From Mongoliimonas terrestris (GTDB lineage: Bacteria; Pseudomonadota; Alphaproteobacteria; Rhizobiales; Pleomorphomonadaceae), in the NCBI RefSeq assembly GCF_001927285.1, contig NZ_MSIG01000002.1, forward strand, positions 434,001 to 498,000: 64,000 nucleotides of DNA. Reading direction: 5' to 3'. The notes below the pieces were generated by a model that saw nothing but the letters and a program-made list of their open reading frames with translations, had not been told where the DNA came from and made no database searches. Made by a program: the position numbers and the translations under genes. Below are positions 1 through 9,097 of the stretch, piece by piece; the first letter of the stretch is position 1; each line of letters starts with the position of its first letter.

Positions 1-182
1 TCGGCGAGGGCGGCGGCGTTGGACTGGGCCGTGAGGGCGACCACCTGGTAGCGGTCCGGATCGCGAGCGATGAGATCGAGCGTGGAGCCGCCAACGGACC
101 CGGTGGCGCCGAGCACCGAGATGCGCTGCCGTCCGGTCCGCGTTCGCTGCAGCGGGACGTCGGGCCGGGACAGATCCATCAT
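1..182 (-). CDS. dxr: 1-deoxy-D-xylulose 5-phosphate reductoisomerase, N-terminal part (runs off the window)
   Basis: First committed enzyme of the MEP isoprenoid pathway (DXP to MEP, NADPH-dependent, cytosolic). Only about 60 residues are visible, because the gene continues past base 1. The Rossmann nucleotide-binding motif GATGSVG lies at residues 25-31, followed by STLDLI, as in the family. The start is the first of two adjacent ATGs (180-182), preceded by AGAGGAGA. The stop of cdsA is only 11 nt upstream, so the gene is probably translated from the same transcript as cdsA and uppS. This cdsA-dxr order is common in alphaproteobacteria. Confidence 0.9.
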   Translation of the reverse strand, partial: MMDLSRPDVPLQRTRTGRQRISVLGATGSVGGSTLDLIARDPDRYQVVALTAQSNAAALA

Positions 183-193
183 CGGGTCTCCTC

Positions 194-1054
194 TCACCAG
201 GCCAGCAGGCCGCTGGCCGTGTCGACGCCGCCGGATCGGGCGACGGCGATGACGGCCGCCAGCACCAGCGCGACGGCCAATCCATCCACCCGATCCATGA
301 CGCCGCCGTGTCCGGGAATGAGGTGACTGGAATCCTTCACGCCGAAATGGCGCTTGAGGGCGGATTCGAAAAGGTCCCCCAGCGTCGATCCGACCGCCAG
401 GAGCGCGATCACGGCCGCAACCGCGACGCTGGCGCCGTAGCCGGACCATTCGGCGAAGGCGAGGCCGGCTGCGATGGCGCCGACGAGACCGCCGAGAGCG
501 CCGGACCAGGTCTTCTTCGGCGAGACCCGCGGCCAGAGCTTCGGTCCGCCCACGGACCGGCCGACGAAGTAGGCGGCGCTGTCGGCCGCCCACACCACCA
601 CGAAGACGAAGCCGAGGGCGACGAGACCGGCGGTGATCACCCCGGGCGCCCCCTCCCCGCGCAGCACGATGGCGGCGATGCCCGGCAGGCCGGCATAGAC
701 GAGGCCGGCGCCGAGCCAGGGCAGCTTCCGGTCGGCGGAGCCGAGCAGGAGCATCACCAGCGCCACGGCGGCGAGCGCCGCCAGCGAGCCGAGCGGATCC
801 CAGATGGCGGCGAACACGGAGACGACGACGAGGACGAGGCTGGCCTTGTCGGCGGCGCGGACGGTGAACGGACCGGACATGGCGATCCATTCGTGGAGGA
901 CGAGCCCCGCCCCGATCGCCACCAGCCCGGCGAACACATAGCCGCCGACGATGACGGCTGCGGCGGCGATCGCCATCATGACGAGCGCGGAGGCCAGACG
1001 CAGCGGCAGATCGGACCTCGGCCGGCGCGGATCCTCTGGCACTCCGGGGGCCAT
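194..1054 (-). CDS. cdsA: Phosphatidate cytidylyltransferase (CDP-diglyceride synthase)
   Basis: Makes CDP-diacylglycerol from phosphatidic acid and CTP at the inner membrane, the branch point for all phospholipids. The 286-residue protein is almost wholly hydrophobic, with about eight membrane segments. Residues of about 231-255 carry the family signature, with KRHFGVKD followed by HGGVMDR. The ATG at 1052-1054 lies 2 nt after the uppS stop, which implies tight translational coupling. An open frame continues upstream into uppS, but only as an out-of-frame shadow of that gene. The length is normal for the family. Confidence 0.93.
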   Translation of the reverse strand: MAPGVPEDPRRPRSDLPLRLASALVMMAIAAAAVIVGGYVFAGLVAIGAGLVLHEWIAMSGPFTVRAADKASLVLVVVSVFAAIWDPLGSLAALAAVALVMLLLGSADRKLPWLGAGLVYAGLPGIAAIVLRGEGAPGVITAGLVALGFVFVVVWAADSAAYFVGRSVGGPKLWPRVSPKKTWSGALGGLVGAIAAGLAFAEWSGYGASVAVAAVIALLAVGSTLGDLFESALKRHFGVKDSSHLIPGHGGVMDRVDGLAVALVLAAVIAVARSGGVDTASGLLAW

Positions 1055-1056
1055 GA

Positions 1057-1818
1057 TCAGGCCTCGGCGCCCACGGCGATGCCACCGTAACGCCGGTCGC
1101 GCGCCCCGAAGGCCTCCAGGGCGACGTCGAACTCGGCGGCGGAGAAGTCCGGCCACATGACGGGGGAGAAGTAGAATTCCGCGTAGGCGGCCTGCCAGAG
1201 CAGGAAGTTGGAGAGCCGCTGCTCGCCGCTCGTCCGGATGATGAGGTCCGGATCCGGAATGTCGGCGGTGTCGAGACGCGCGCCGATGGTCGCCTCGGTG
1301 ACCGCGTCGGCGTTGATCCGCCCGGCCGAGATGTCCGCCGCGATGGCCCGCATGGCACGGGCGATCTCGTTGCGGGCGCCGTAGTTGAAGGCGACCACGA
1401 GGGTGAGGCCGTCGTTGCCGGCGGTGCGGGCTTCCGCCTCCAGAAGCAGGCCGAGAATGTCGGCGGGAAGGTCGGCGCGCTCGCCGATCACCCGGACCTT
1501 GACGTTCGAGGAGACCAGCTCGGCAAGATCCCGGCGCACGAAGATCTTGAGGAGCAGCATGAGAGTCTGCACCTCCTCGATCGGCCGGCTCCAGTTCTCC
1601 GACGAGAAGGAATAGAGCGTCAGGTAGCGCACGCCGCGGTGGCCCGCGTGACGGACGATGTCCCGGAGGGTCTGGACGCCGCGTCGGTGCCCCTCCGTCC
1701 GGGGCAGCCCGCGGGCGCGCGCCCAACGGCCATTGCCGTCCATGATGATGGCCACATGGCTCGGCATCCGGGACGTGTCCCGGACAGCCGTTCTGATCGC
1801 TGTTTCACTCGTCGTCAT
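1057..1818 (-). CDS. uppS: Isoprenyl (undecaprenyl) diphosphate synthase
   Basis: Cis-prenyltransferase that elongates farnesyl diphosphate with isopentenyl diphosphate to make the C55 lipid carrier for peptidoglycan and other glycans. It has 253 residues. The catalytic block [10 protein letters not shown] is at residues 24-33, with Asp27 as the metal/diphosphate ligand. The downstream [15 protein letters not shown] block binds the homoallylic substrate. It lies between frr and cdsA on the same strand, in the standard alphaproteobacterial order. Confidence 0.95.
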   Translation of the reverse strand: MTTSETAIRTAVRDTSRMPSHVAIIMDGNGRWARARGLPRTEGHRRGVQTLRDIVRHAGHRGVRYLTLYSFSSENWSRPIEEVQTLMLLLKIFVRRDLAELVSSNVKVRVIGERADLPADILGLLLEAEARTAGNDGLTLVVAFNYGARNEIARAMRAIAADISAGRINADAVTEATIGARLDTADIPDPDLIIRTSGEQRLSNFLLWQAAYAEFYFSPVMWPDFSAAEFDVALEAFGARDRRYGGIAVGAEA

Positions 1819-1891
1819 GGAGCCCCCGGGATCCGCGCGACGGCCGCCGCCCGCCGCACGTCCACACCACGCGTCGGCAGATCCGATGCCA

Positions 1892-2455
1892 TCAGACCTG
1901 CATGATCTCCTGTTCCTTCTGGCTCAGGAGCTTGTCGATGTCCGCGATCGTATCGTCCGTCAACTTCTGGACCTTCTCAGCATAGGACCGGCCGGCATCC
2001 TCGCCGATCAGTCCTTCCTTCTCCAGGTCCTTCAGCTCGTCCATACCATCGCGACGAACATGGCGCACGGAAACCTTCGTGGCCTCGGCGTACTTGTGCG
2101 CGATCTTGACCAGTTCCTTGCGGCGCTCCGTATTGAGCTCCGGGATAGGCAGGCGCAACAAGGTGCCTTCCATGATGGGGTTCAGTCCGAGGTTGGATTC
2201 GCGGATGGCGCGGTCGACGGCACCGACCATCTGCTTGTCCCAGACCTGGACCGACAGCATGCGGGACTCCGGGACGCTCACGGTCGCCACCTGGGTCAGC
2301 GGCATGGTCGAGCCATACGCCTCCACCACGATCGGGTCGAGCAGGCTCGACGACGCGCGCCCCGTGCGCAGGCCCGAGAGCTCGTTCTTGAAGACGCTGA
2401 TCGCCCCTTGCATGCGGCGCTTCAGATCTCCGAGGTCGAATTCATCGTCAGCCAT
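1892..2455 (-). CDS. frr: Ribosome recycling factor
   Basis: With EF-G, splits post-termination ribosomes into subunits. The 187-residue protein begins [10 protein letters not shown] and shows family blocks such as LRTGRAS, and [17 protein letters not shown] near the middle. The open frame extends upstream to 2653, but that extension is Pro/Arg-rich and not conserved. The ATG at 2453-2455, after AAGGATGACACC, is therefore taken as the start. It lies 154 nt downstream of pyrH, the usual partner. Confidence 0.95.
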   Translation of the reverse strand: MADDEFDLGDLKRRMQGAISVFKNELSGLRTGRASSSLLDPIVVEAYGSTMPLTQVATVSVPESRMLSVQVWDKQMVGAVDRAIRESNLGLNPIMEGTLLRLPIPELNTERRKELVKIAHKYAEATKVSVRHVRRDGMDELKDLEKEGLIGEDAGRSYAEKVQKLTDDTIADIDKLLSQKEQEIMQV

Positions 2456-2609
2456 GGTGTCATCCTTCCTTGCGGCCGCCGGCCTCGGGTCGGCGGCGAT
2501 CGGGCGGTGCGGGTCGAGCGGACGGACTGGCCGTTCAACGATCCGGCGAACGCCCTGTTCCCTCATGACGGCGCCCCGGGCCGGGAGCGTCCGCCACGCT
2601 GGCAGTCCA

Positions 2610-3329
2610 TCACGGAGTGACGGTGGTCGCGCGTCCACGTCCGAGCAGAACATCCACGAAGGAGCCCGACTCGTGAACGGAGAAGACGATTACCGGAATC
2701 CGATTGTCGCGGGCAAGGGCAATTGCCGCCGCGTCCATCACGGCCAGGCCCTTTGCCAGCACATCCTGATGGGTGATCGTCTCGAAGCGGGTGGCGGTCG
2801 GGTCCTTCTTCGGGTCGGCCGAATAGACGCCGTCCACCTGGGTGCCCTTCATGAGGGCGTCGCAGTTCATCTCGGCGGCCCGGAGCGCGGCGCCGCTGTC
2901 GGTGGTGAAGAAGGGATTGCCGGTGCCGCCGGCGAACACGATCACCTTGCCCGCCGCAAACGCCGCGTCGGCGGCGCGCTGGGTGAAGGTGTCGCAGATC
3001 GTCGGCATGGGAACGGCCGTCAGAACCTCGGCCGGCACGCCCTTGGCGACGAGGGCCGCCCGGATGGTGAGCGAATTCATCACCGTCGCCAGCATGCCCA
3101 GGTGATCGCCGGTGGTGCGGTCGCCGCCCGCGGCCACGACGGACACGCCGCGGAAGATATTGCCGCCGCCGACCACGATGCCGATCTCCACGCCGAGCCG
3201 GTAGGCCTCCACCACGTCCGCCGTGATGCGGTCGACGACCGCGTCGTCGATGCCGAAGCCCTTGGCGCCCATCAGCGCCTCGCCGGACAGCTTCAGGAGG
3301 ACGCGCTTGTAGAGCGGCTTGTCAGCCAT
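2610..3329 (-). CDS. pyrH: Uridylate kinase (UMP kinase)
   Basis: Phosphorylates UMP to UDP in pyrimidine nucleotide synthesis. It is a hexameric amino-acid-kinase-fold enzyme of 239 residues. KLSGEALMG at residues 13-21 is the phosphate-binding loop, and GGGNIFRG and [16 protein letters not shown] are the next family motifs. The frame is open further upstream to 3440, but [18 protein letters not shown] matches the usual N-terminus. Upstream GGAGCGTTTCCGC provides a ribosome site. It is separated from tsf by a terminator-like hairpin. Confidence 0.96.
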   Translation of the reverse strand: MADKPLYKRVLLKLSGEALMGAKGFGIDDAVVDRITADVVEAYRLGVEIGIVVGGGNIFRGVSVVAAGGDRTTGDHLGMLATVMNSLTIRAALVAKGVPAEVLTAVPMPTICDTFTQRAADAAFAAGKVIVFAGGTGNPFFTTDSGAALRAAEMNCDALMKGTQVDGVYSADPKKDPTATRFETITHQDVLAKGLAVMDAAAIALARDNRIPVIVFSVHESGSFVDVLLGRGRATTVTP

Positions 3330-3466
3330 GCGGAAACGCTCCTTCGGGGGAAGTTCGACAATTGTGAGCGGCGCGATGATAGCCGGCACCGGCCCGCTTG
3401 GCACCGCAGAAAAGCGACGGGCCATCCGTTTTTTTCGCATTGCAGCATGACTGTGCTCATGCGAAA

Positions 3467-3490
3467 GGGGCGCCGGTGGTCCGGCGCCCC
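3467..3490 (-). terminator. Rho-independent-like terminator after tsf
   Basis: A perfect 10-bp stem (GGGGCGCCGG/CCGGCGCCCC) with a 4-nt loop. On the minus strand it is followed by TTTCGCATG, so the U-tract is short. It lies 19 nt beyond the tsf stop and before pyrH, so it probably separates the rpsB-tsf and pyrH-frr transcripts. A second, weaker inverted repeat (TTTCGCAT/ATGCGAAA) lies just downstream. Confidence 0.6.
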
Positions 3491-3509
3491 TCGTGTCGGT
3501 CGGTGTCGA

Positions 3510-4436
3510 TCAGCCCTTGCCGGCCGCGGCGGCCACTTCGGCGGCGAAATCGGTCTCTTCCTTCTCGATCCCCTCGCCGAGGGCGAAGCGCACGAAGGCG
3601 GTGACCTTGATCGGGGCGCCGACGGTGGCCTCGGCAGCCTTCACGGCGGCTTCGACCGTCAGGTCCGGATTGATCACGAAGGCCTGCTTCAGGAGCGTGG
3701 ACTCCTCGAAGAACTTGCGGATGCGGCCTTCCACCATCTTCTCGATGACGCCGGCCGGCTTGCCGCTTTCCTTCGCCTGCTCGGAGAAGATCGCGCGCTC
3801 GCGCTCCACCACAGCCGGATCGATCTCCTCGGCGGAGAGCGCCAGCGGATTGGTGGCGGCGACATGCATGGCGATCTGACGGCCGAGCTTCATCAGCTCG
3901 TCCGTGTTGCCGGCGGACTCCAGAGCGACCAGGACGCCGATCTTGCCGAGGCTGTCGGCGATCGCCGCGTGGACGTAGGGCGCCACGACGCCGGCCGAGA
4001 CGGTGAGCGCCTTGGAGCGACGGAAGGTCATGTTCTCGCCGATGGTGGCGACCAGTTCCTTCACCTCGTCCTCGACCGAATGGCTCTTGCCCGGGTAGGC
4101 AGCCGCGGCCGTGGCGTCGCGATCGCCGCCGTTCTTCACGGCGACGCCGGCGACGGTGCGCACGAGGCCCTGGAAGGCGTCGTTGCGGGCGACGAAGTCG
4201 GTCTCGGAGTTGACCTCGACCACCGCGGCGGTGGTGCCTTCGAGCGCCACGCCGACGAGGCCTTCGGCGGCCACGCGGCCGGCCTTCTTGGCGGCCTTCG
4301 ACAGGCCCTTGGCGCGCAGCCAGTCGACGGCCGCTTCCAGATCGCCACCGGTCTCGGTGAGGGCGGTCTTGCAGTCCATCATGCCCGCGCCGGTCTTGTC
4401 GCGGAGCTCCTTCACCTGTGCAGCCGAGATGCTCAT
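3510..4436 (-). CDS. tsf: Translation elongation factor Ts
   Basis: Guanine-nucleotide exchange factor that regenerates EF-Tu-GTP. It has 308 residues, normal for the family. The N-terminal UBA-like region contains [13 protein letters not shown], and the EF-Tu contact TDFVARND is at about residues 79-86. The frame is open upstream to 4511, but [12 protein letters not shown] is the conserved N-terminus. It follows rpsB after a 195-nt gap containing a hairpin that may attenuate read-through. Confidence 0.96.
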   Translation of the reverse strand: MSISAAQVKELRDKTGAGMMDCKTALTETGGDLEAAVDWLRAKGLSKAAKKAGRVAAEGLVGVALEGTTAAVVEVNSETDFVARNDAFQGLVRTVAGVAVKNGGDRDATAAAAYPGKSHSVEDEVKELVATIGENMTFRRSKALTVSAGVVAPYVHAAIADSLGKIGVLVALESAGNTDELMKLGRQIAMHVAATNPLALSAEEIDPAVVERERAIFSEQAKESGKPAGVIEKMVEGRIRKFFEESTLLKQAFVINPDLTVEAAVKAAEATVGAPIKVTAFVRFALGEGIEKEETDFAAEVAAAAGKG

Positions 4437-4572
4437 CGGATCCTCTTCCATCTCATGAACGGCGAAACGGCGGACCGTCCGTCCACCGGGGCTAGCGGCG
4501 TTCGCCGACACCCTGATGACGCTGGACCGGACAGGCTCGCACGCACGAACGTACGGAACACTTCAGGAAAAC

Positions 4573-4602
4573 GGCGGGCGAACCGATAGGGGTCCGCCCG
4601 CC
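4573..4602 (-). terminator. Hairpin between rpsB and tsf (terminator or attenuator)
   Basis: GGCGGGCGGACC pairs with GGTTCGCCCGCC (one mismatch, 6-nt loop). On the minus strand it is followed by GTTTTCCTG. It sits 30 nt after the rpsB stop and before tsf, so it could partly terminate the transcript and set the S2:EF-Ts ratio. That role is inferred from position. Confidence 0.5.
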
Positions 4603-4631
4603 GCTCGAACGTAGAGAAAGGCGGGCCCTCG

Positions 4632-5411
4632 TCAGGCGGCGGCGTCGCTCGCCTCGGCAAGCGCGGGCTCTTCCACGGCGATCTCCTCGGCGGCGCCGAT
4701 GTCGACGCCCATGGAGCCCTGGCCGCGCGAGATGCCGTCGATGGCGGCGCGGGCGACCAGATCGCAGTAAAGCGCGATGGCGCGGCCGGCGTCGTCATTG
4801 CCCGGCACCGGGAAGGTGATGCCGTCCGGATCGCAGTTGCTGTCCAGGATGGCGGCGACCGGGATGCCGAGGCGGCGGGCCTCGTCGATCGCGATCTTCT
4901 CCTTGTTGGTGTCGATCACGAAGATCAGGTCCGGCGTGCCGCCCATGTCCTTGATGCCGCCGAGCGCGCGCTCCAGTTTGTCGCGCTCGCGGGTCATCAC
5001 CAGGCGCTCCTTCTTGGTGAGGCGCTGGGCGGCGTCGCCGTTCAGCGTCTCGTCGAGCTTGCGCAGGCGCTGGATCGACGCCGAGATGGTCTTCCAGTTG
5101 GTCAGCATGCCGCCGAGCCAGCGGGCGTTGACGAAATACTGGGCCGACATGCGGGCGGCGGCGGCGACCGGCTCCTGGGCCTGGCGCTTGGTGCCGACGA
5201 TGAGCACGCGGCCGCCGCGGGCAACGGTGTCCGACACGGCCTTCAGCGCCTGGTGCAGCAGCGGCACCGACTGGGCGAGGTCGAGGATGTGGACGTTGTT
5301 GCGCTCGCCGAAGATGAAGGGCTTCATCTTCGGGTTCCAGCGGTGGGTCTGGTGACCGAAATGCACGCCGGCTTCCAGAAGCTGGCGAAGGGTGTAGTCG
5401 GGGAGAGCCAT
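4632..5411 (-). CDS. rpsB: 30S ribosomal protein S2
   Basis: Small-subunit ribosomal protein bound late at the platform/head, and needed to recruit S1. It has 259 residues. The N-terminus [20 protein letters not shown] and the internal [13 protein letters not shown] block are diagnostic. The C-terminus (residues about 235-259) is acidic and Ala-rich, a common alphaproteobacterial extension. The ATG follows AAGGACGTCTTTCT. It is the first gene of the rpsB-tsf unit, with a promoter candidate about 150 nt upstream. Confidence 0.97.
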   Translation of the reverse strand: MALPDYTLRQLLEAGVHFGHQTHRWNPKMKPFIFGERNNVHILDLAQSVPLLHQALKAVSDTVARGGRVLIVGTKRQAQEPVAAAARMSAQYFVNARWLGGMLTNWKTISASIQRLRKLDETLNGDAAQRLTKKERLVMTRERDKLERALGGIKDMGGTPDLIFVIDTNKEKIAIDEARRLGIPVAAILDSNCDPDGITFPVPGNDDAGRAIALYCDLVARAAIDGISRGQGSMGVDIGAAEEIAVEEPALAEASDAAA

Positions 5412-5560
5412 AGAAAGACGTCCTTGATTTTCCGGTTCAGCCTCCGCGGGACTTCGGATGATGGTGCCCGGACCGTCTCAAGGACGTGACCGGCATCCGA
5501 CCGGACGGACGCGCAAAACAAGATGCGCACCCGCGGCTCCCGCGTGTGGGATGGGGCGGC

Positions 5561-5589
5561 ATATAGGCCAGGAGTGCCCTGGTGCGCAA
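5561..5589 (-). promoter_or_regulatory. Candidate sigma-70 promoter for rpsB-tsf
   Basis: On the minus strand TTGCGC (5584-5589) and CTATAT (5561-5566) are separated by 17 bp. This is close to the housekeeping consensus and unusual in such GC-rich DNA. It would give a leader of about 140 nt before rpsB, which is long enough for autogenous control by S2. The assignment rests on pattern and position only. Confidence 0.45.
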
Positions 5590-5699
5590 GCCCAATCGGG
5601 CCGAAAAGCCGCGCTCGTGCGCGGTTCGGCTTGTGGCGAAGGGCCCATGCCGGCTTCAGACGACCCGCCGCGATGGGAAGGCACTGCGCCGGGGCGGCT

Positions 5700-6368
5700 T
5701 CAGCCGGTGAGCGCCCTCGCCTGCTCGATCCACTTCTCCCGCTCGATGCGGCCCGGGAAGGCGAGGTAGGTGCCGACCCAGCGGGCCTCGTCGACCGTCC
5801 AGTCGGCAATCTGGGCGAAGTGGTAGATGCCGAGGGCGTTGAGGCGGGCCTCGTTCTGCGGGCCGATGCCCTTGATCCGCTTCAGGTCGTCGGTGTTGCC
5901 GTCGCGCGGGCCGGCAAGGGCCAGCGGCCGGACGCCGACCTGGTCGGCGGTGGCGGCGCGCTCCGCGTCGATGATGCCGTCGGCGACGGCCGGGGGCGGC
6001 TCGGCGGGGGCGGGATCGGTCGGGGTCGAATCGACCGGGGCCGGAGCGGCATCAACGGCGGCGGCGGGCGCAGGGGGCGCCGCGACGGGCGCGGGTTCAG
6101 GGTCGGCCGCGGTCGCCACGGGGGTGAGGTCGGCCGTGATCGGCGCCTCGGCCACGGGGGGCGGCGGGGCGGACGGTCCGAGATCCGCCGCGGCCCAGAC
6201 CGGCGCGGGGGGCGGCGTCGCCATGCCGGGCGCCACCGTCGGCGGCACGATGCCGGCAAGCGCGGGTGCGCGCCCGGCGAAGCCGTGGCGGGCGGATGCG
6301 CCCATCACCACGCCGAGCAACGTGGTCAACGCCATCAGGATGAAGATTTCCAGCACAAGCCAGACCAT
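5700..6368 (-). CDS. Membrane-anchored helix-hairpin-helix protein of unknown function
   Basis: Not assigned to a named gene. The 222-residue product has three parts. Residues 1-25 form one transmembrane helix. About residues 26-140 are an Ala/Pro-rich low-complexity linker. The C-terminal 60 residues are a compact domain with LKRIKGIGPQNEARLNALGI, a helix-hairpin-helix of the type fused to some NADH-dehydrogenase E-subunit and ribosomal L21-related proteins. The basic residues after the helix suggest a cytoplasmic C-terminus. An ATG at 6366-6368 is chosen, with GGGGGGAG 9 nt upstream; the GTG just before it is possible. It is third in a minus-strand run with the 33-residue peptide and the OmpA-like repeat protein. 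DNA binding is possible but unproven. Confidence 0.75.
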   Translation of the reverse strand: MVWLVLEIFILMALTTLLGVVMGASARHGFAGRAPALAGIVPPTVAPGMATPPPAPVWAAADLGPSAPPPPVAEAPITADLTPVATAADPEPAPVAAPPAPAAAVDAAPAPVDSTPTDPAPAEPPPAVADGIIDAERAATADQVGVRPLALAGPRDGNTDDLKRIKGIGPQNEARLNALGIYHFAQIADWTVDEARWVGTYLAFPGRIEREKWIEQARALTG

Positions 6369-6400
6369 CACGTCGATCTCCCCCCTAGAGCGTTCAGTCT

Positions 6401-6469
6401 AGAGCAGTTTCTTGTCGATCCGACGACCCCGTCAGGCATGACGATTCTGTCAGAAAGGACAAGCGCTCT
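6401..6469. repeat. Small palindromic intergenic element (TAGAGC...CTTGTC type)
   Basis: An imperfect inverted repeat. The left arm AGAGC-AGTTT-CTTGTC (6401-6416) matches the right arm GACAAG-C-GCTCT (6458-6469), enclosing about 40 bp. A related half copy, beginning TAGAGCGATGTCTTGTCGAC, lies at 17195-17214 downstream of cvpA. This looks like a short dispersed element (RIME- or MITE-like). It may also fold in the mRNA ahead of the helix-hairpin-helix gene. Confidence 0.4.
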
Positions 6470-6495
6470 CGTGGACCGGATGGTCCATATGTCGG

Positions 6496-6597
6496 TCAGC
6501 CCTCGCGGCTCGGCCGCGCCGTGAACCAGCCTATGGCCAATCCGAACAGGAGCGCCAGGGCCAGATAGGGCCAGAGCGCGAACGTCAGATAGATCAT
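6496..6597 (-). CDS. 33-residue single-span membrane peptide
   Basis: Short open frame starting MIYLTFALWPYLALALLFGL and ending RPSREG. One hydrophobic helix (about residues 2-25) is followed by a basic tail, predicting N-out/C-in topology. GGGAGACTGAC precedes the ATG. It lies between two same-strand envelope genes, 31 nt after the OmpA-like repeat gene and 127 nt before the helix-hairpin-helix gene, so it is probably co-transcribed. No family is recognised, but size, start signal, composition and position all support a real gene. Confidence 0.6.
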   Translation of the reverse strand: MIYLTFALWPYLALALLFGLAIGWFTARPSREG

Positions 6598-6628
6598 GTC
6601 AGTCTCCCATGCGCCGTGTGTCCTGCCG

Positions 6629-9097
6629 TCACGGGGTGGCGGGCAGGACGGTGATGGCGATCCGCCGGTCCGCCGCGCCGGCAGGGCCGGTGGTGGGCGG
6701 CAGGCTTTCCACGCCTGCGGTCTCGATCGCGTTGAGGTTCATGCCGGTGGTCTCCAGGAAGCGCGCCACACCGGTCGCGCGCTTCTTTCCGAGCTCCGCC
6801 CCCTGCCCCGGCTGGTCGCCGGTCGCCTCGATGCGGAGGCGAATGCCCTCGCAGCGCAGGAGCGCCCCGGCGAGCCGGTCGAGGAAGCCGTGGCTGTCGT
6901 CGGCGACGGCGGCGACGCCCGGTTCGAAATAGAGGGCGTTGGCGGCGAGCAGCGGATCGATGATGCCCTGGCAGGCCGCGGCGGGAACCGGCGGCTCGCG
7001 GCGGGCGACGCTGATGGAGGTGTCGAGCCGGTAGCCGGACGGCAGGTCCGTCGCCACGTCCGTGGAAAGGCGGGTGGCGCCGACGCCGGTGAAGGCCTTG
7101 CCCTGGACGGTGAGGACGGTGCCGGAAAGGTCGACCGTGCCGGTGGCGAGCAGCGAGGCCGCCCGGACCGCCGCGATGGCGGCATCGGCCGCGTCGGCCG
7201 GGAGGCCGGGGAACTCCTCCAGGCTCATCTCCACGTCGATCGTCCCGAACGCGCGGCGGACCACCTCGGCGATCCGGTCGCGTGCCGCGGCATCGGCCAC
7301 GGTGCCCTCCAGGACGACGGCGTCGAGGCCGCGTTCGATGGTGAAGGTCAACGCCGGCGGCGCGTCGAGGGCGATTCGGCTCGGGCGGGTGCCGGCCGGC
7401 AGCGCGGTCTCGAAAGCCTGCCGGACAGCGACCGCCGTGCGGGCGTCGCCGGTGGCGCCGATGAGCGTGATCGCGCCATCCTCCAGGACGACGCGGCCGG
7501 TGTCGAGCCGAGCGAGCTGTTCGGCGGCGAAGGCCGCGACCGCCTCGGGCGCGATGTCGGGGGATAGGCCGCTGGCGAGTTGGCTGCGGTCCGCCACCGC
7601 CAGGTCCTCGGACGCGGCCTCGGACGCCTCGCGGACGGCGGTCTTCACCTCCTCGGACGGGGAATAGCCGGCGACCACGAGGCTGTCGGCGGTCTTTTCC
7701 AGCGACCAGACGTAGGGGGAAACCTTCGGCGGCACCACGGTGAGCGCCACCTCGAAGCCCTCCGGCGCGGCGGACGCGACGAGCGCGCGGAGTTCCAGGA
7801 GTTCCGCACCGCTTTCGGCGGTGCCGTCGATGACGATCCGCCGGTCGGCGAGCGAGGCGGTGCCGGCGGAGAGGTGGTCGAGTGCCTGGATGGCGAAACC
7901 GGCGGCGGCGGCGAACGCGTCGGGCGCGCCGTCGGCAAGGGTCGCTTCCACGACCGCCCCCTTGAGGCCGGCCACCTTGGTGGCGGTGGACTTCAGCCCT
8001 TCGAGGACGGCATCGGTCGGCACGAAGCCGGAAACCGTCACCTTGTCGCCGGCACGGACCGCCGTCAGCGTGTAGGGCGAGACGACGGGGAGGCCCACAT
8101 CGGCCTCGACCGTGTAGCCGGCGGGCGCCCAGGCGCCGAGGTGGGCGTTGAGCGTGCGCCAGGCGGCCGGATCCGCGGCGGTGCCGCTGACGACGATGCG
8201 GCGGTCGGCGATGTCGACCCGGCCGCGGACGAGGAGCGGCAGGAAGTCGAGCGCGTCAGCCGCCACCTCGGCGAAGCCATCCGGCGCGCCGGACGCAAGA
8301 TCGACCCGGTCGCCGATCGGCGCCTGTCCGGCGGCGGTGCGGGCAAGGCCGAACAGGCGGTTTCGGGTGTCCGGATCCGGCGCGAAGCCGGAGACGACCA
8401 CGCCGGTGTCGTCGACGGCTGCGGAATAGATGTAGGGCGAGGCGACCGGGCGGGTGACGGCGACGTCGGCCACGGCGTAGCCGGGCGGGAGCGGCGGCAG
8501 GCCCGCCTGCAGGCGGGCGTAGGCCTCGTTGCTCGCCGCCTCGCCTGCCACCGACACGGTGGTGTCGGAGAGGATGATGGCGCCGGTCTCGAACGCGGCG
8601 AGCAGCGGATAGAGCGCGGCGAGGGCCTCCGCGAAGCCGTTCTCGGGCGCGCCGCGGGCGAGGGTCAGACGGTCATTGTAGGCAAGGTTCGGGACGGCGC
8701 GGGTGAAAGCGTCCACCATGCGGGCGCGCTCCGGCCCCGAGGGGGCGCTGCCTTCCAGCGACAGCACGCCGTTCTGGCGAACGAGGCGGACCTCGTAGGG
8801 CGACTGCTCCGGCAGAAGGTCGGTGCTCGACATGTCGACGCCGCGCACGCCGAAGAGGCGGGCGACGCGCTGCTCGGCAAGAGCACGGGCGGCCTCGGAG
8901 GGGGCGACGCCGGTGAGTGCGACATCGCGGCCGTCAATGTCGGCCGTCGCCCAGCCGGTGATCTCCGGTGCCAGCACCTCCGCCGCCCGGTCGCGAATGG
9001 ACTGCTCGATGGCGCCGCCTTCGAAGGCGACCGCCCCGATCGTCAACACCCCCGCGACCGTCGCAATCGACGCCGCCTGGACCTTCCAGTCCGCCAT
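6629..9097 (-). CDS. Large envelope protein: N-terminal membrane anchor, five about 120-residue repeats, OmpA-like C-terminus
   Basis: The 822-residue protein has one hydrophobic segment near residues 10-30. A first BON-like unit follows, then tandem repeats at about 99-219, 220-339, 340-459, 460-582 and 583-706. The first four repeats open with SPY, and the recurrent pattern is a strand, then GxxP, then a helix. Residues about 707-822 resemble an OmpA peptidoglycan-binding domain (FEPGVA near its start, KKRATGVARFL, DRRIAITV), but the usual GHTD is ATGD. OmpA-family proteins with repeated BON/DUF units occur in Rhizobiales; their role is unknown. GGGGAG lies 8 nt before the ATG. It is the first gene of a probable three-gene operon. 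A periplasmic spacer anchored in the inner membrane and touching peptidoglycan is inferred. Confidence 0.8.
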   Translation of the reverse strand: MADWKVQAASIATVAGVLTIGAVAFEGGAIEQSIRDRAAEVLAPEITGWATADIDGRDVALTGVAPSEAARALAEQRVARLFGVRGVDMSSTDLLPEQSPYEVRLVRQNGVLSLEGSAPSGPERARMVDAFTRAVPNLAYNDRLTLARGAPENGFAEALAALYPLLAAFETGAIILSDTTVSVAGEAASNEAYARLQAGLPPLPPGYAVADVAVTRPVASPYIYSAAVDDTGVVVSGFAPDPDTRNRLFGLARTAAGQAPIGDRVDLASGAPDGFAEVAADALDFLPLLVRGRVDIADRRIVVSGTAADPAAWRTLNAHLGAWAPAGYTVEADVGLPVVSPYTLTAVRAGDKVTVSGFVPTDAVLEGLKSTATKVAGLKGAVVEATLADGAPDAFAAAAGFAIQALDHLSAGTASLADRRIVIDGTAESGAELLELRALVASAAPEGFEVALTVVPPKVSPYVWSLEKTADSLVVAGYSPSEEVKTAVREASEAASEDLAVADRSQLASGLSPDIAPEAVAAFAAEQLARLDTGRVVLEDGAITLIGATGDARTAVAVRQAFETALPAGTRPSRIALDAPPALTFTIERGLDAVVLEGTVADAAARDRIAEVVRRAFGTIDVEMSLEEFPGLPADAADAAIAAVRAASLLATGTVDLSGTVLTVQGKAFTGVGATRLSTDVATDLPSGYRLDTSISVARREPPVPAAACQGIIDPLLAANALYFEPGVAAVADDSHGFLDRLAGALLRCEGIRLRIEATGDQPGQGAELGKKRATGVARFLETTGMNLNAIETAGVESLPPTTGPAGAADRRIAITVLPATP

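Noticed and set aside
3421..3462. Second terminator formed by TTTCGCAT/ATGCGAAA
   Set aside because: The loop is long and the T-run is on the wrong side for minus-strand termination.
2079..4589. 836-residue plus-strand open frame over frr, pyrH and tsf
   Set aside because: Antisense shadow of three well-conserved genes with no domain of its own.
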